This document shows positions 48,020 through 56,943 of a stretch of DNA of 64,000 bases, piece by piece. Position numbers and translations under genes: made by a program. The notes beneath the pieces were generated by a model. The model worked only from the letters and a program-made list of their open reading frames with translations. It was not told the origin of the DNA and did no database searches. The stretch is from Saprospiraceae bacterium (GTDB taxonomy: Bacteria > Bacteroidota > Bacteroidia > Chitinophagales > Saprospiraceae). Numbering within the stretch: position 1 is the stretch's first letter; each line of letters starts with the position of its first letter. The stretch lies in the NCBI GenBank assembly GCA_029251525.1, contig JAQXDE010000021.1:1-64000 (forward strand). The letters run 5' to 3'.

Positions 48020-48991
48020 ATGACAGAAATACAATATAAAACGGATGTAGAAGCAGTAGATGCATTAGCGAGTTCCTACAAAGCACTTTCTTCTGAAATT
48101 TCAAAAGTAATTATTGGTCAAGAAGATGTTGTTAAAGCGGTGATCATTTCATTATTTAGTAATGGGCACAGTTTATTAGTTGGCGTTCCTGGTCTTGCAA
48201 AAACATTATTAGTGAGTACAATTTCGGAGGTCTTAGATTTGAGTTTCAAAAGAATCCAGTTTACTCCAGATTTGATGCCTTCAGATATTACAGGTTCTGA
48301 AATATTAGACGAGAGTCGTCATTTCAAATTTCATGAAGGTCCATTATTTGCTAATATTGTTTTGGCAGATGAGATTAACCGTACACCTCCAAAAACTCAA
48401 GCAGCATTATTGGAAGCCATGCAAGAACGATCGGTGACGGTGAATGGTGTTCGACATATTTTGCCTTCTCCATTTTTTGTTTTAGCTACTCAAAATCCAA
48501 TAGAGCAAGAAGGAACCTATCCTTTGCCAGAGGCCCAGTTAGATAGATTTATGTTTAATATAACTTTAGATTATCCTTCCTATGAAGAAGAAATTGAAGT
48601 AGTAAAAGCTACAACAAAACAAACAAAATACGATTTAAAAAATATTGTAACTGGTGAGCAAATTTTATTTTTCCAACAATTAATTCGAAAAATTCCTATT
48701 GCTGACAACGTCCTGGAATATGCAGTTACTTTGGCATCCAAAACTCGACCAAATACAAAAATGGCGACTCAAGAAGTAAATGATTATATTTCATGGGGAG
48801 CAGGTCCGAGAGCTTCGCAATATTTAGTCTTAGGAGCAAAGTGCCATGCAGCAATAAGTGGAAAGTATTCACCTGATATAGAAGATGTTCAAGCGATTGC
48901 GAATTACGTTTTAAGGCATAGGATCGTAAGAAACTATAAAGCAGAAGCAGAAGGAATTACAGAGGAAGATGTGATCAGAGGACTGTTCTAA
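48020..48991 (+). CDS. MoxR-type AAA+ ATPase
   Basis: 323-residue AAA+ ATPase that acts as a metal-insertion or maturation chaperone. Walker A GVPGLAKTLL (about 58-67), Walker B LADEINR, the sensor ATQNPIEQEGTYPLPEAQLDRF segment and the C-terminal lid domain with GPRASQYLVLGAKCHA are all intact. In most Bacteroidota moxR is followed by DUF58 and von Willebrand genes, but here the next gene is deoC on the other side of a terminator, so the usual partners are not adjacent. Confidence 0.93.
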   Translation: MTEIQYKTDVEAVDALASSYKALSSEISKVIIGQEDVVKAVIISLFSNGHSLLVGVPGLAKTLLVSTISEVLDLSFKRIQFTPDLMPSDITGSEILDESRHFKFHEGPLFANIVLADEINRTPPKTQAALLEAMQERSVTVNGVRHILPSPFFVLATQNPIEQEGTYPLPEAQLDRFMFNITLDYPSYEEEIEVVKATTKQTKYDLKNIVTGEQILFFQQLIRKIPIADNVLEYAVTLASKTRPNTKMATQEVNDYISWGAGPRASQYLVLGAKCHAAISGKYSPDIEDVQAIANYVLRHRIVRNYKAEAEGITEEDVIRGLF

Positions 48992-49004
48992 TCTAGATTT
49001 CAGT

Positions 49005-49050
49005 AAAAAAAGGTCTAAAAGTTTTTAATAAACCTTTAGACCTTTTTTTT
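49005..49050 (+). terminator. Terminator of moxR
   Basis: A 15-bp stem (49005-49019 with 49035-49049) and a run of eight T residues. Confidence 0.88.
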
Positions 49051-49150
49051 GCAAAATACGTTTGTATAAATTAGAATTTCTATCTTGCATAATAACCCTG
49101 AGTCTTTTTGATTTGAGGTATTTGGAGAAGCCAAATTTATAAAATTAAAA

Positions 49151-49831
49151 GTGAAAACGTTGAAAGGGAAACAATTAACTGCTTATATAGATCATACCAT
49201 TCTTAAGGTCGACACTAGGAAAACTGATATTAGGCAGTTGTGTGATGAGGCTGAAGCCAATAAGTTTTATGCAGTTTGTGTGCCTCCATATTTTGTCCAT
49301 AGCGCCTCTATAATGTTAAAAGATTGTGATGTAAAAGTTGCGACTGTTATTGGGTTTCCATTCGGGTATTCTTCAACTCCCTCCAAAGCTGCGGAAATTC
49401 ACAAAGCTATTGATGATGGAGCAGATGAATTAGATGTTGTTATTAACATAAGTGCTGTAAAGAGTAAAGATTGGAATTACGTGGAGAATGATATAAAAAC
49501 AGTTGCGCTTGCCACTCAAATGAAAGGTAAAATAATCAAAGTGATTCTGGAGACTGGGCTTTTAAATAAAAAAGAAATAAAAAAAATTTGTGAAATTTGT
49601 GCAAAAGCAGGAGTAAATTACGTCAAGACTTCGACTGGATTTCATGGTGAAGGAGCTAAGCTCAAAGATATAGAATATTTAAGAGCTAACCTCCCGAATG
49701 TTATTAAAATAAAAGCGTCAGGGGGAATCAGAAGCGCAAAAAAAGCGATAAAGATGATAAAAGCAGGTGCCACTAGATTAGGAACTTCTGCAAGTATAAA
49801 AATTATAAAAGGAATAGAAAAAATGTCATGA
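49151..49831 (+). CDS. deoC: Deoxyribose-phosphate aldolase
   Basis: Splits 2-deoxyribose 5-phosphate into acetaldehyde and glyceraldehyde 3-phosphate (deoxynucleoside breakdown). 226 residues. Starts with GTG at 49151; no in-frame ATG is available upstream. The Schiff-base lysine lies in NYVKTSTGF (about residue 156), the proton-relay lysine in IKIKASGGIRS (about 187), and ETGLLNKKEI precedes them. Its end overlaps the next gene by four bases (ATGA at 49828-49831), so deoC heads a three-gene unit with the SPOR protein and rodA. Confidence 0.93.
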   Translation: MKTLKGKQLTAYIDHTILKVDTRKTDIRQLCDEAEANKFYAVCVPPYFVHSASIMLKDCDVKVATVIGFPFGYSSTPSKAAEIHKAIDDGADELDVVINISAVKSKDWNYVENDIKTVALATQMKGKIIKVILETGLLNKKEIKKICEICAKAGVNYVKTSTGFHGEGAKLKDIEYLRANLPNVIKIKASGGIRSAKKAIKMIKAGATRLGTSASIKIIKGIEKMS

Positions 49832-50247
49832 AAAGAATTTTAAATTTAATGATTGGGGTGCTGTTTTTTTGTATTGCATCACAGGCGCAAGTTCAGATAA
49901 AAGAAGACATCGCTGTGACATCCTTAGTCCAAAGACACTTAGCTCAAAATAGAATGACCACAACTATTTCAGGATGGCGAATTCAATTATTGGCTACTAC
50001 GGATCGGCGGAAGGTGGAAAATGAAGAATCGAAGATTGTTCAAAGGTATCCTTTAATTCAAGTGAAATGGGAGCATTCTAAGCCATATTATAAATTAAAA
50101 GCAGGAGCTTTCGCTAATCGATTAGATGCCACTAGACTTTTAAAGGAATTTAAGAAATATTACCCCAGTGCCCTGTTAACTAAAAGTGAGGTTAGCATTG
50201 ATGAAGTATTAACGTTGATCAACGTTGGCAATATATCTCCGCAATAA
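49828..50247 (+). CDS. Secreted SPOR-domain protein
   Basis: 139 residues with a signal peptide (about 1-20, ending ASQAQ) and a SPOR domain (about 48-125: WRIQLLATTDRRKVE, then YKLKAGAFANRLDATRLLKEF). SPOR domains bind denuded peptidoglycan glycan strands, commonly at division or growth sites. It overlaps deoC by four bases and its stop shares a base with the rodA start (TAATG at 50245-50249). This suggests coupled translation with RodA and a shared cell-wall job, although that job is inferred from position. Confidence 0.85.
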   Translation: MKRILNLMIGVLFFCIASQAQVQIKEDIAVTSLVQRHLAQNRMTTTISGWRIQLLATTDRRKVENEESKIVQRYPLIQVKWEHSKPYYKLKAGAFANRLDATRLLKEFKKYYPSALLTKSEVSIDEVLTLINVGNISPQ

Positions 50248-51656
50248 TGAGTATTCGCGCTCGTAGAAATAATGGATTCCAAAATGTAGATTTGCAAACC
50301 CTAAGTTATTATATAGGGCTAGTGATAATTGGTTGGATGATGATCATTGCGGCCACAGCAAAAGGAAATGATTTTGGAGGATTAAGTAGTGAGGCAACAA
50401 AACAAGGATTCTTTATTTTAATCTCTTTTGTCCTTATAGTGGGGATTTCATTTATTGAGTGGAAATTTTGGAGAACATTTTCTTATGTATTTTACGCTCT
50501 TTCCATCTTTTCTCTGATCGCAGTTTTAATAATTGGAAAAAAGGTGAGTGGGGCAACTTCCTGGTTTAGTATAGGTGGGTTTAGTCTACAACCCTCAGAG
50601 TTTGCTAAGTTTGCTACTTGTTTGGCGATGGCAAGTTTTCTGAGTTCCTACAACGCCAATCTAAAAATTTTTAAATCCCAACTCATAGCATTTGGATTAA
50701 TTACCATCCCGATTATTTTAATTTTATTGCAACCGGATGCAGGTTCAGCAATAGTTTTTACATCTTTTTTAATCCTCTTTTATCGATTAGGTCTGTCTGA
50801 AAATTTTTATATTGTTTTTTTAACGCTTACTACCTTATTTATCATTGCATTAATTTATGATCCATACTATGTAATTCTAGGGTTTATGATGACTGGAACA
50901 GGCATCTTTATTTATAATCTTAAAAATGAAAAACGGATCTGGATCATAGGATTTACTTTAATGATTATCGGAACCATCGCAGGATTATATTTCTTCCCAT
51001 TATTTTACCAAGAAATTTTTGTATTTAATTTTGTAATAATTCCGATATTGTCTTTTGTACTTTGGAGAAATGGGCGAAAAGAAATAGTCAAATTGCTTTT
51101 GCCATTAATCATCTTTGGAGGAACATTTGCTTATGGTGCTAATTTTGCATTTAATAATATTCTTAAACCTCACCAACAATCACGAATTAATGTTTGGTTA
51201 AGTCCATCCAAGGCACCTTCTGATGCAATTTATAATTTACGTCAATCTAAATTGACAATAGGTTCTGGTGAATTATCTGGAAAAGGATTTTTGCAAGGAA
51301 CTAGAACTAAGTTAGATTTTGTTCCTGAACAATCAACTGACTTTATTTTCTGCACGGTTGGAGAAGAGCAAGGGTTCGTTGGAGTCTTTGGAATAATTGT
51401 ACTTTATTTACTTTTTCTATATCGAATAACAGTTATTGCAGAAAGACAACGATCTGATTTTTCTAGGAACTATGCTTACGGAGTTGCAGGAATACTATTT
51501 TTTCACTTCTTTATCAATATAGGTATGACAATGGGATTGGTCATGATTATTGGTATTCCACTACCATTTATTAGTTATGGAGGTTCCTCCCTTTTAGCTT
51601 TTTCTTTGATGATTGGTGTATTATTAAAGTTAGATAGTAACAGGTATTCTATCTAA
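50247..51656 (+). CDS. rodA: Rod shape-determining SEDS protein RodA
   Basis: Peptidoglycan glycosyltransferase of the SEDS family, used by the elongation machinery with a class B penicillin-binding protein. 469 residues, 10 to 12 membrane helices, longer than E. coli RodA (370), as is common in Bacteroidota. Signatures: GGFSLQPSEFAKF (about 110-122), QPDAGSAIVFTS (about 160-171), GKGFLQGTRTKLDFVPEQSTDFIFCTVGEE spans the catalytic loop region (shown only in parts here), and PLPFISYGGSSLLAF near the end. Start ATG lies in the TAATG overlap with the SPOR gene. Confidence 0.93.
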   Translation: MSIRARRNNGFQNVDLQTLSYYIGLVIIGWMMIIAATAKGNDFGGLSSEATKQGFFILISFVLIVGISFIEWKFWRTFSYVFYALSIFSLIAVLIIGKKVSGATSWFSIGGFSLQPSEFAKFATCLAMASFLSSYNANLKIFKSQLIAFGLITIPIILILLQPDAGSAIVFTSFLILFYRLGLSENFYIVFLTLTTLFIIALIYDPYYVILGFMMTGTGIFIYNLKNEKRIWIIGFTLMIIGTIAGLYFFPLFYQEIFVFNFVIIPILSFVLWRNGRKEIVKLLLPLIIFGGTFAYGANFAFNNILKPHQQSRINVWLSPSKAPSDAIYNLRQSKLTIGSGELSGKGFLQGTRTKLDFVPEQSTDFIFCTVGEEQGFVGVFGIIVLYLLFLYRITVIAERQRSDFSRNYAYGVAGILFFHFFINIGMTMGLVMIIGIPLPFISYGGSSLLAFSLMIGVLLKLDSNRYSI

Positions 51657-51798
51657 AAATAAAAATTTAAGAATGAATATTTGAAATGTTTAATATTTCT
51701 TTTTCAAAGCGTGTTGTCAATTTTTCTGATTCGATATTTTTAGCTGGATGATCATATTGAAAAACCCGTCTTTTACACATCATCTTTAGTTTTTTCCC

Positions 51799-51806
51799 TA
51801 CTTTTG
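51799..51806 (+). promoter_or_regulatory. -7 element directly before tgt
   Basis: TACTTTTG fits TAnnTTTG and ends six bases before the ATG at 51813, so transcription would start at about the first codon. No clear TTTG at 19 bases. Confidence 0.45.
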
Positions 51807-51812
51807 TAGCCT

Positions 51813-52943
51813 ATGAAATTTGATTTACAACATACAGATCCAAACTCTAGTGCTCGTGCAGGATTAATTGAAACCGCTCATGGGAAAATAGAGACGCCCA
51901 TATTTATGCCGGTAGGGACTTTGGCAACAGTTAAAGGTGTGCACCAACAAGAATTAAAGGACGAGGTGAAAGCTCAAATTATTTTGGGAAATACTTATCA
52001 CTTATTTCTGCGTCCAGGAATGGATGTAATGGAAAAGGCAGGAGGACTTCATAAATTTAATGGTTGGGATAGACCAATGTTAACAGATAGTGGAGGTTAC
52101 CAAGTATATTCTTTGAGTGGCACACGAAAAATAAAGGAAGAAGGTGTCACCTTTCGTTCACATATTGGTGGAGAAAAACATTTTTTTTCACCTGAAAATG
52201 TGATGGATATACAGAGGACCATCGGGGCAGATATCATCATGGCATTTGATGAATGTACACCTTATCCTTGTGAATATAATTATGCAAAACGTTCAATGGA
52301 AATGACACATCGATGGCTTAAAAGATGTTGTGACCGTTTCGATTCGACTGATCCAAGATATGGATATGAGCAAACGTTGATGCCCATTGTTCAAGGAAGT
52401 ACGTACAAAGATTTGAGGGTAAAATCAGCAGAAACAATTGCTTCATTTGATCGACCTGCAAATGCTATCGGAGGGCTCGCTGTAGGGGAACCTGCTGATA
52501 AATTGTATGCAACTACGGAATTAGTTTGCGGAATTTTACCAAAAGACAAACCTCGATATTTGATGGGAGTCGGTACTCCTGAAAACTTACTGGAATGCAT
52601 TGCTTTGGGCATCGATATGTTTGATTGTGTAATGCCAACTAGGAATGCCCGACATGGACATCTATTTACGTCCAAAGGAATTTTGAATATGAAAAATGCA
52701 AAATGGAAAGATAACTTTAGTCCGATAGATATTGATAGTACAGCTTCGACAAGTCGTTTTCATTCTAAAGCTTATTTGCGGCATTTATTTCAAAGCAAGG
52801 AACTTTTAGCTTCACAGATAGCTTCATTGCATAATTTGAGTTTTTATCTATGGTTAGTTGGAGAAGCTAGGAATCATATTATTGCTGGAGACTTTTATGA
52901 GTGGAAAAAAGCAATAGTTCCAAATTTAAGGCAAAGGCTTTAA
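51813..52943 (+). CDS. tgt: Queuine tRNA-ribosyltransferase without zinc cysteines
   Basis: Exchanges guanine for preQ1 at position 34 of GUN-anticodon tRNAs. 376 residues, TIM-barrel fold. The general base Asp92 (TDSGGYQ) and nucleophile Asp271 (MFDCVMPTRNARHG) are present. In most bacterial enzymes three cysteines and a histidine hold a structural zinc near the C-terminus; here the corresponding segment (304-321) reads PIDIDSTASTSRFHSKAY, with no Cys, while His340 in LHNL is kept. Related Bacteroidota enzymes may share this loss. Upstream of lptG-like gene by 126 bases. Confidence 0.92.
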   Translation: MKFDLQHTDPNSSARAGLIETAHGKIETPIFMPVGTLATVKGVHQQELKDEVKAQIILGNTYHLFLRPGMDVMEKAGGLHKFNGWDRPMLTDSGGYQVYSLSGTRKIKEEGVTFRSHIGGEKHFFSPENVMDIQRTIGADIIMAFDECTPYPCEYNYAKRSMEMTHRWLKRCCDRFDSTDPRYGYEQTLMPIVQGSTYKDLRVKSAETIASFDRPANAIGGLAVGEPADKLYATTELVCGILPKDKPRYLMGVGTPENLLECIALGIDMFDCVMPTRNARHGHLFTSKGILNMKNAKWKDNFSPIDIDSTASTSRFHSKAYLRHLFQSKELLASQIASLHNLSFYLWLVGEARNHIIAGDFYEWKKAIVPNLRQRL

Positions 52944-53069
52944 TATGTTAAAACCCCAGTTAACGTTAAAAATAAGTTAGGTTAGTAAAAATATTGGAAT
53001 ATTTAAATGTCGAATTAGAGATTAGCTTTGGGCAAGGTTGCTCATTAATCATTCACTACTATTAAATGT

Positions 53070-54158
53070 ATGATAAAAAAACTCGATTGGTATATCATTA
53101 AAAAATTCTTATCCACCTTTTTTTTTACGGTGCTTATTATCACAATGATTTCTATCATAATTGATTTTAGTGATAAGGTAGAAGATTTTATCGAAGAGCC
53201 AGTTACTCTCAAACAAATTATTATTGATTATTATCTCAATTGGGTATTGTGGATAAACGGTCTTTTGTTCCCTCTGGGAGTTTTGATAGCAGTAGTTTTT
53301 TTTACTTCGCGAATGGCATTTAACTCAGAGATCATTTCTATTTTTAATGCTGGAATAAGTTTTAGAAGATTGATGGTTCCTTATCTATTGGCTGGAGGTT
53401 TCCTGACGGCAATACACCTAATTGGAAACCATTATGTGATCCCAAGAGCAAATGAAACTCATTATAATTTTCAACACACTTACATATATCATTATAGTCA
53501 AAAAGTAAATGATGCTAATATGCATCTATTCGTTGGGCCAAATAAGAAAGTTTATGTAGAAAAATATAATAAGAGAGATACCTCTGCCAAAAATCTTCGT
53601 ATTGAAAAAATTGAAAATCATCAATTGACATATCTCTTTAAAGCACGTATTGCCAAGTGGATTGGGCCACCTAATAGATGGAAATTTAAGAATTATGAAG
53701 TTCGTACTTTTAATGATAAACGAGAGTCTCTTTTAATTGAAGAGGGGACAGAGTTAGATACTACACTCAATTTGAATCATCTGGACTTTATCTATTATAA
53801 TGAAGATAAAGAAATGATGACAACACCTCATCTATTAGCTTTCATGGCAACTCGAAGACAAAAAGGAAAAGGAAATTTGAAGAAATATGAAACTGAGTTA
53901 CATAGAAGAACTGCAGAACCATTTACTATTCTTATTTTGACATTAATAGGTTTGGCAGTTGCAGCGAGAAAAGTAAGGGGAGGAATGGGGCTTCATTTGG
54001 CGATAGGTGTAGGAATAGGAGCTTTATATATTTTTCTGTCTAAATTTTCAATTACTTTTGCAACTAATGAGACGCTTCCGCCTATGCTAGGAGTTTGGAT
54101 GCCAAACATTATATTTTCTATAGTGGCAGTTTACCTAGTTTCCAAAGCCCAAAAATAG
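53070..54158 (+). CDS. LptF/LptG-family lipopolysaccharide export permease
   Basis: 362 residues of the YjgP/YjgQ family, membrane subunit of the ABC machine that pulls lipopolysaccharide from the inner membrane. Six membrane helices are visible: about 15-35, 55-75, 100-118 at the N-terminus and three in the last 90 residues (ILILTLIGLAVAA, ALYIFLSKF and IIFSIVAVYLVS). A large periplasmic beta-jellyroll domain (about 130-270) lies between them. Bacteroidota often have two such genes; LptF and LptG cannot be separated from this sequence alone. It follows tgt, a common neighbour. Confidence 0.9.
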   Translation: MIKKLDWYIIKKFLSTFFFTVLIITMISIIIDFSDKVEDFIEEPVTLKQIIIDYYLNWVLWINGLLFPLGVLIAVVFFTSRMAFNSEIISIFNAGISFRRLMVPYLLAGGFLTAIHLIGNHYVIPRANETHYNFQHTYIYHYSQKVNDANMHLFVGPNKKVYVEKYNKRDTSAKNLRIEKIENHQLTYLFKARIAKWIGPPNRWKFKNYEVRTFNDKRESLLIEEGTELDTTLNLNHLDFIYYNEDKEMMTTPHLLAFMATRRQKGKGNLKKYETELHRRTAEPFTILILTLIGLAVAARKVRGGMGLHLAIGVGIGALYIFLSKFSITFATNETLPPMLGVWMPNIIFSIVAVYLVSKAQK

Positions 54159-54169
54159 ATATTATCTAA

Positions 54170-54231
54170 CATGTAAAAAAGAATAGAGGTATTGAACATT
54201 TAAGTTCAATACCTCTATTCTTTTTTACATG
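54170..54231. terminator. Long perfect hairpin, probable bidirectional terminator
   Basis: 28 exactly complementary bases (54170-54197 with 54204-54231) around a 6-base loop. A/T runs lie inside the stem (six A residues on the left arm, six T on the right), so it can end transcripts in either direction, although it is longer than the other terminators here. Confidence 0.75.
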
Positions 54232-54417
54232 ATTTTAATTAATTATTGTAATATACTTGTGAAGTACCAAAAGTTTCAATATTTATTGAAAATAAAGTAT
54301 TTTTAATAAAGCGAGTAAAAAATCCATAAACAACTATTTGTCAGGCAGTTATGGATTAAATTACTTATCCTTGTTTAAAAATGTCTTTGTGGGGACTCTT
54401 TTTTGTTTAATTATAAT

Positions 54418-54448
54418 TTTGATTTTGTTTAACAATGAGTTAAATTTG
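54418..54448 (+). promoter_or_regulatory. Consensus promoter of the ECF sigma factor gene
   Basis: TTTG at 54418-54421, exactly 19 bases, then TAAATTTG at 54441-54448. This is a full match to the Bacteroidota housekeeping consensus. Start predicted near 54454, leaving a leader of about 47 bases. Confidence 0.75.
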
Positions 54449-54500
54449 TTTAGGAAATGGTAATAACCATTTAATTTTTATATTCTAAACAAAATCAATT

Positions 54501-55037
54501 ATGTCAACATTAGAATTTAACGGTCGATACGAAGGGATGTCAAAGTTACTTCATTCTTTTGCCTATAACCTTACTAAAAATACTGAGGATGCAAAGGACT
54601 TATATCAAGAGACATCTTTCCGCGCGTTGACTAACAGAGACAAGTTTCGTCCAGGTACCAATTTCAAAGCCTGGCTATTTACGATTATGAAAAATATATT
54701 TATCAATAACTATCGTAAAAAGATGCGGGCGAATACCATTATGGATTCGACAGACAATGATTATTATATTAATTCAGGAAGCGTGGTAATATCGAATAAA
54801 GCGGAAAGCAATATAATGATGGATGAATTAACTGCAATGATTGATGGAATGGAGGATGGGATTCGAGTTCCGTTCATGATGCATTATGAAGGTTTTAAAT
54901 ATCAGGAAATTGCAGACAAATTAGAACTACCACTTGGTACAGTTAAGAGTAGAATCTTTTTTGCTCGTAAAGAGATGAAGGGATTGATTAATAATCGTTA
55001 TGACAACGTTGCAATTTTAAGAGAAAAGATTAAGTAA
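54501..55037 (+). CDS. ECF-type RNA polymerase sigma factor
   Basis: 178-residue sigma-70 family protein with regions 2 and 4 only. Region 2 is at about 10-75 (LYQETSFRAL and FKAWLFTIMKNIFINNYRK) and region 4 at about 115-165 (PFMMHYEGFKYQEIADKLELPLGTVKSRIF). A short acidic spacer joins them. Its partner anti-sigma factor or other regulator is not next to it: the following gene is mutY behind a terminator. It is preceded by a housekeeping promoter, so it is probably made constantly. Such orphan ECF factors are widespread in Bacteroidota. Confidence 0.92.
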   Translation: MSTLEFNGRYEGMSKLLHSFAYNLTKNTEDAKDLYQETSFRALTNRDKFRPGTNFKAWLFTIMKNIFINNYRKKMRANTIMDSTDNDYYINSGSVVISNKAESNIMMDELTAMIDGMEDGIRVPFMMHYEGFKYQEIADKLELPLGTVKSRIFFARKEMKGLINNRYDNVAILREKIK

Positions 55038-55062
55038 AGTTTAAAATAATATACTAAAATAG

Positions 55063-55100
55063 AGGCGGCAAATGCAAATTTGCCGCCTTCTTTATTTTTT
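55063..55100 (+). terminator. Terminator of the ECF sigma factor gene
   Basis: GC-rich 10-bp stem (55064-55073 with 55080-55089) with a 6-base loop, followed by a T-rich tail. Confidence 0.85.
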
Positions 55101-55212
55101 CGTAATTATGATTTTCAAAACAGCTTATGGATGAATTGTACTAGATGCAGATTTTTTATTCAATTATTCGTATGTGTAAAATTTTAGCATCAAATAAAAA
55201 GTATTCACAAAT

Positions 55213-56304
55213 ATGGATCAACAATTTTTTACCAAACAACTTTTAAAATGGGCCAAAAATATAAATCGGCCTATGCCTTGGAAAGGTGAAAAAAATCCAT
55301 ACTACATATGGTTGTCAGAAATAATTTTACAACAAACTCGCGTTGAGCAAGGTCTTCCTTATTTCTTAAAGTTCAAAGAAAAGTATCCAACTGTTCATGA
55401 CTTAGCGAATGCAGAAGAAGATGAAGTAATGAAATTATGGGAAGGTCTTGGTTATTATTCTCGGGCTAGGAATTTACATTTTTCTGCTAAGAATATTTCT
55501 AAAAATCTCCATGGGGAGTTTCCTAAAACATTAGATGAAATTTTAAAATTAAAAGGTGTCGGGGTATACACAGCCGCTGCGATTGCCTCCTTTGCTTATG
55601 ATTTACCGCATGCTGTTGTGGATGGAAATGTATATCGAGTATTGTCGAGATATTTTGGAATTGAGACACCTATTGATTCTACAGAAGGGAAAAAGGAATT
55701 TTCAATACTTGCAAATGTATTGTTAAAGAAAAATAAAGCAGCTATTTATAATCAAGCAATTATGGATTTTGGGGCGATTCAGTGTACACCAAAATTAACG
55801 AATTGTAAAGATTGTTCATTGAAAAAAAACTGCCAAGCTTTTCAAAAAGGAAAAGTTTCGGGTTTGCCAGTTAAGGCTAAAAAAATAAAAAAGAAAACAA
55901 GATATTTTAACTATTTATTATTAAACTCAAACGGAGAAGTTTGGGTGAAAAAAAGAACTCAAAAAGATATTTGGCAAAATCTCTACGAATTTCCATTAAT
56001 AGAAACCGAGGTACTTTTAAAAAACAACATACTTTCTAAAAATGAAATTTGGAATAATTTGATACAAGATTTTGACTATGAATTAAGACATATTTCTTCA
56101 CCTTTTAGACAACAATTAACACATAGAACGATCATTGCAACTTTTTTGGAAATTGATTTGCCAGTGAACTTTTCGATTAAAAAAAATGCATATATCAAAG
56201 TAGAACGAAAAAACTTAAGTAGATTTGCATTCCCTAAAATTATCGATTTGTATTTAAAAGATAATTCGTTAAATTTATACTCCATGTTTCAAGATTTGAA
56301 ATAA
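55213..56304 (+). CDS. mutY: A/G-specific adenine glycosylase
   Basis: Removes adenine mispaired with 8-oxoguanine. 363 residues. HhH-GPD domain (20-190): catalytic Glu36 (WLSEIILQQTRV), hairpin-helix KLKGVGVYTA, and catalytic Asp137 (VVDGNV). A [4Fe-4S] cluster is given by Cys191, Cys198, Cys201 and Cys207. The NUDIX-like C-terminal domain (about 225-355) recognises oxoguanine. The order mutY, ssb, gldE, gldD matches the Flavobacterium johnsoniae cluster. ssb starts 35 bases after. Confidence 0.95.
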   Translation: MDQQFFTKQLLKWAKNINRPMPWKGEKNPYYIWLSEIILQQTRVEQGLPYFLKFKEKYPTVHDLANAEEDEVMKLWEGLGYYSRARNLHFSAKNISKNLHGEFPKTLDEILKLKGVGVYTAAAIASFAYDLPHAVVDGNVYRVLSRYFGIETPIDSTEGKKEFSILANVLLKKNKAAIYNQAIMDFGAIQCTPKLTNCKDCSLKKNCQAFQKGKVSGLPVKAKKIKKKTRYFNYLLLNSNGEVWVKKRTQKDIWQNLYEFPLIETEVLLKNNILSKNEIWNNLIQDFDYELRHISSPFRQQLTHRTIIATFLEIDLPVNFSIKKNAYIKVERKNLSRFAFPKIIDLYLKDNSLNLYSMFQDLK

Positions 56305-56339
56305 GAAAACTTGATTTTATAAAATAAAAAAAGCACATC

Positions 56340-56831
56340 ATGATTAATAAAGTAATCCTAGTCGGTAATCTTGGAAAAGATCCTGAAGTTCGACATTTCG
56401 AAGGGAACTCTTCTGTAGCTTCCTTTTCTGTAGCTACAAGTGAATCTTATATGGATAAAACTACCAATGAACGAAAAACTCAAACTGAATGGCATAACGT
56501 AGTGATGTGGAATGGTTTGGCAGGTGTGGCAGAGAAGTATTTGAAAAGGGGCAGCCAAGTTTATATCGAGGGAAAATTGACTACTCGAAAATGGCAAGAT
56601 AAAGATGGAAACGATCGATACACAACTGAAATAGTTGCAAGAACAATGAAAATGCTTGGAAGTAGAGAAGGAGGAAATAACAATAATACACCAGCTGTAC
56701 CATCTGCATCTGATGCGCCAGTTAAGGTTACTGTACAATCAACATCATCTCAGCCTGTAGTAGCGAACACTTCGTTCCCAGCATCTTTGGAAAAAGTTGC
56801 TGACGGATCTACTGAAGATTTACCATTCTAA
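56340..56831 (+). CDS. ssb: Single-stranded DNA-binding protein
   Basis: 163 residues. N-terminal OB-fold (1-110) with [17 protein letters not shown] and [21 protein letters not shown] (shown in part), a flexible Thr/Ser/Val-rich linker (about 115-155), and the acidic DLPF tail that recruits repair and replication proteins. Length is normal. It lies between mutY and gldE, and the whole run reads in one direction. Confidence 0.97.
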   Translation: MINKVILVGNLGKDPEVRHFEGNSSVASFSVATSESYMDKTTNERKTQTEWHNVVMWNGLAGVAEKYLKRGSQVYIEGKLTTRKWQDKDGNDRYTTEIVARTMKMLGSREGGNNNNTPAVPSASDAPVKVTVQSTSSQPVVANTSFPASLEKVADGSTEDLPF

Positions 56832-56943
56832 AAAATAAATTAGTTAGATTTTTGGTTGATTTTTTTGGGAAAAAGAATCAACTGAAACTTAAACATAATA
56901 TTCTTAGGCATAATTTCTTTTCTAAGAATCAAAAATAAAGATA

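Larger units (their letters stand above)
54159..54500. other. Intergenic region with long hairpin and ECF promoter
   Basis: No gene. It holds a 28-bp perfect hairpin (54170-54231) after the lptF/G-like gene and a consensus promoter (54418-54448) before the sigma factor gene. Confidence 0.6.
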
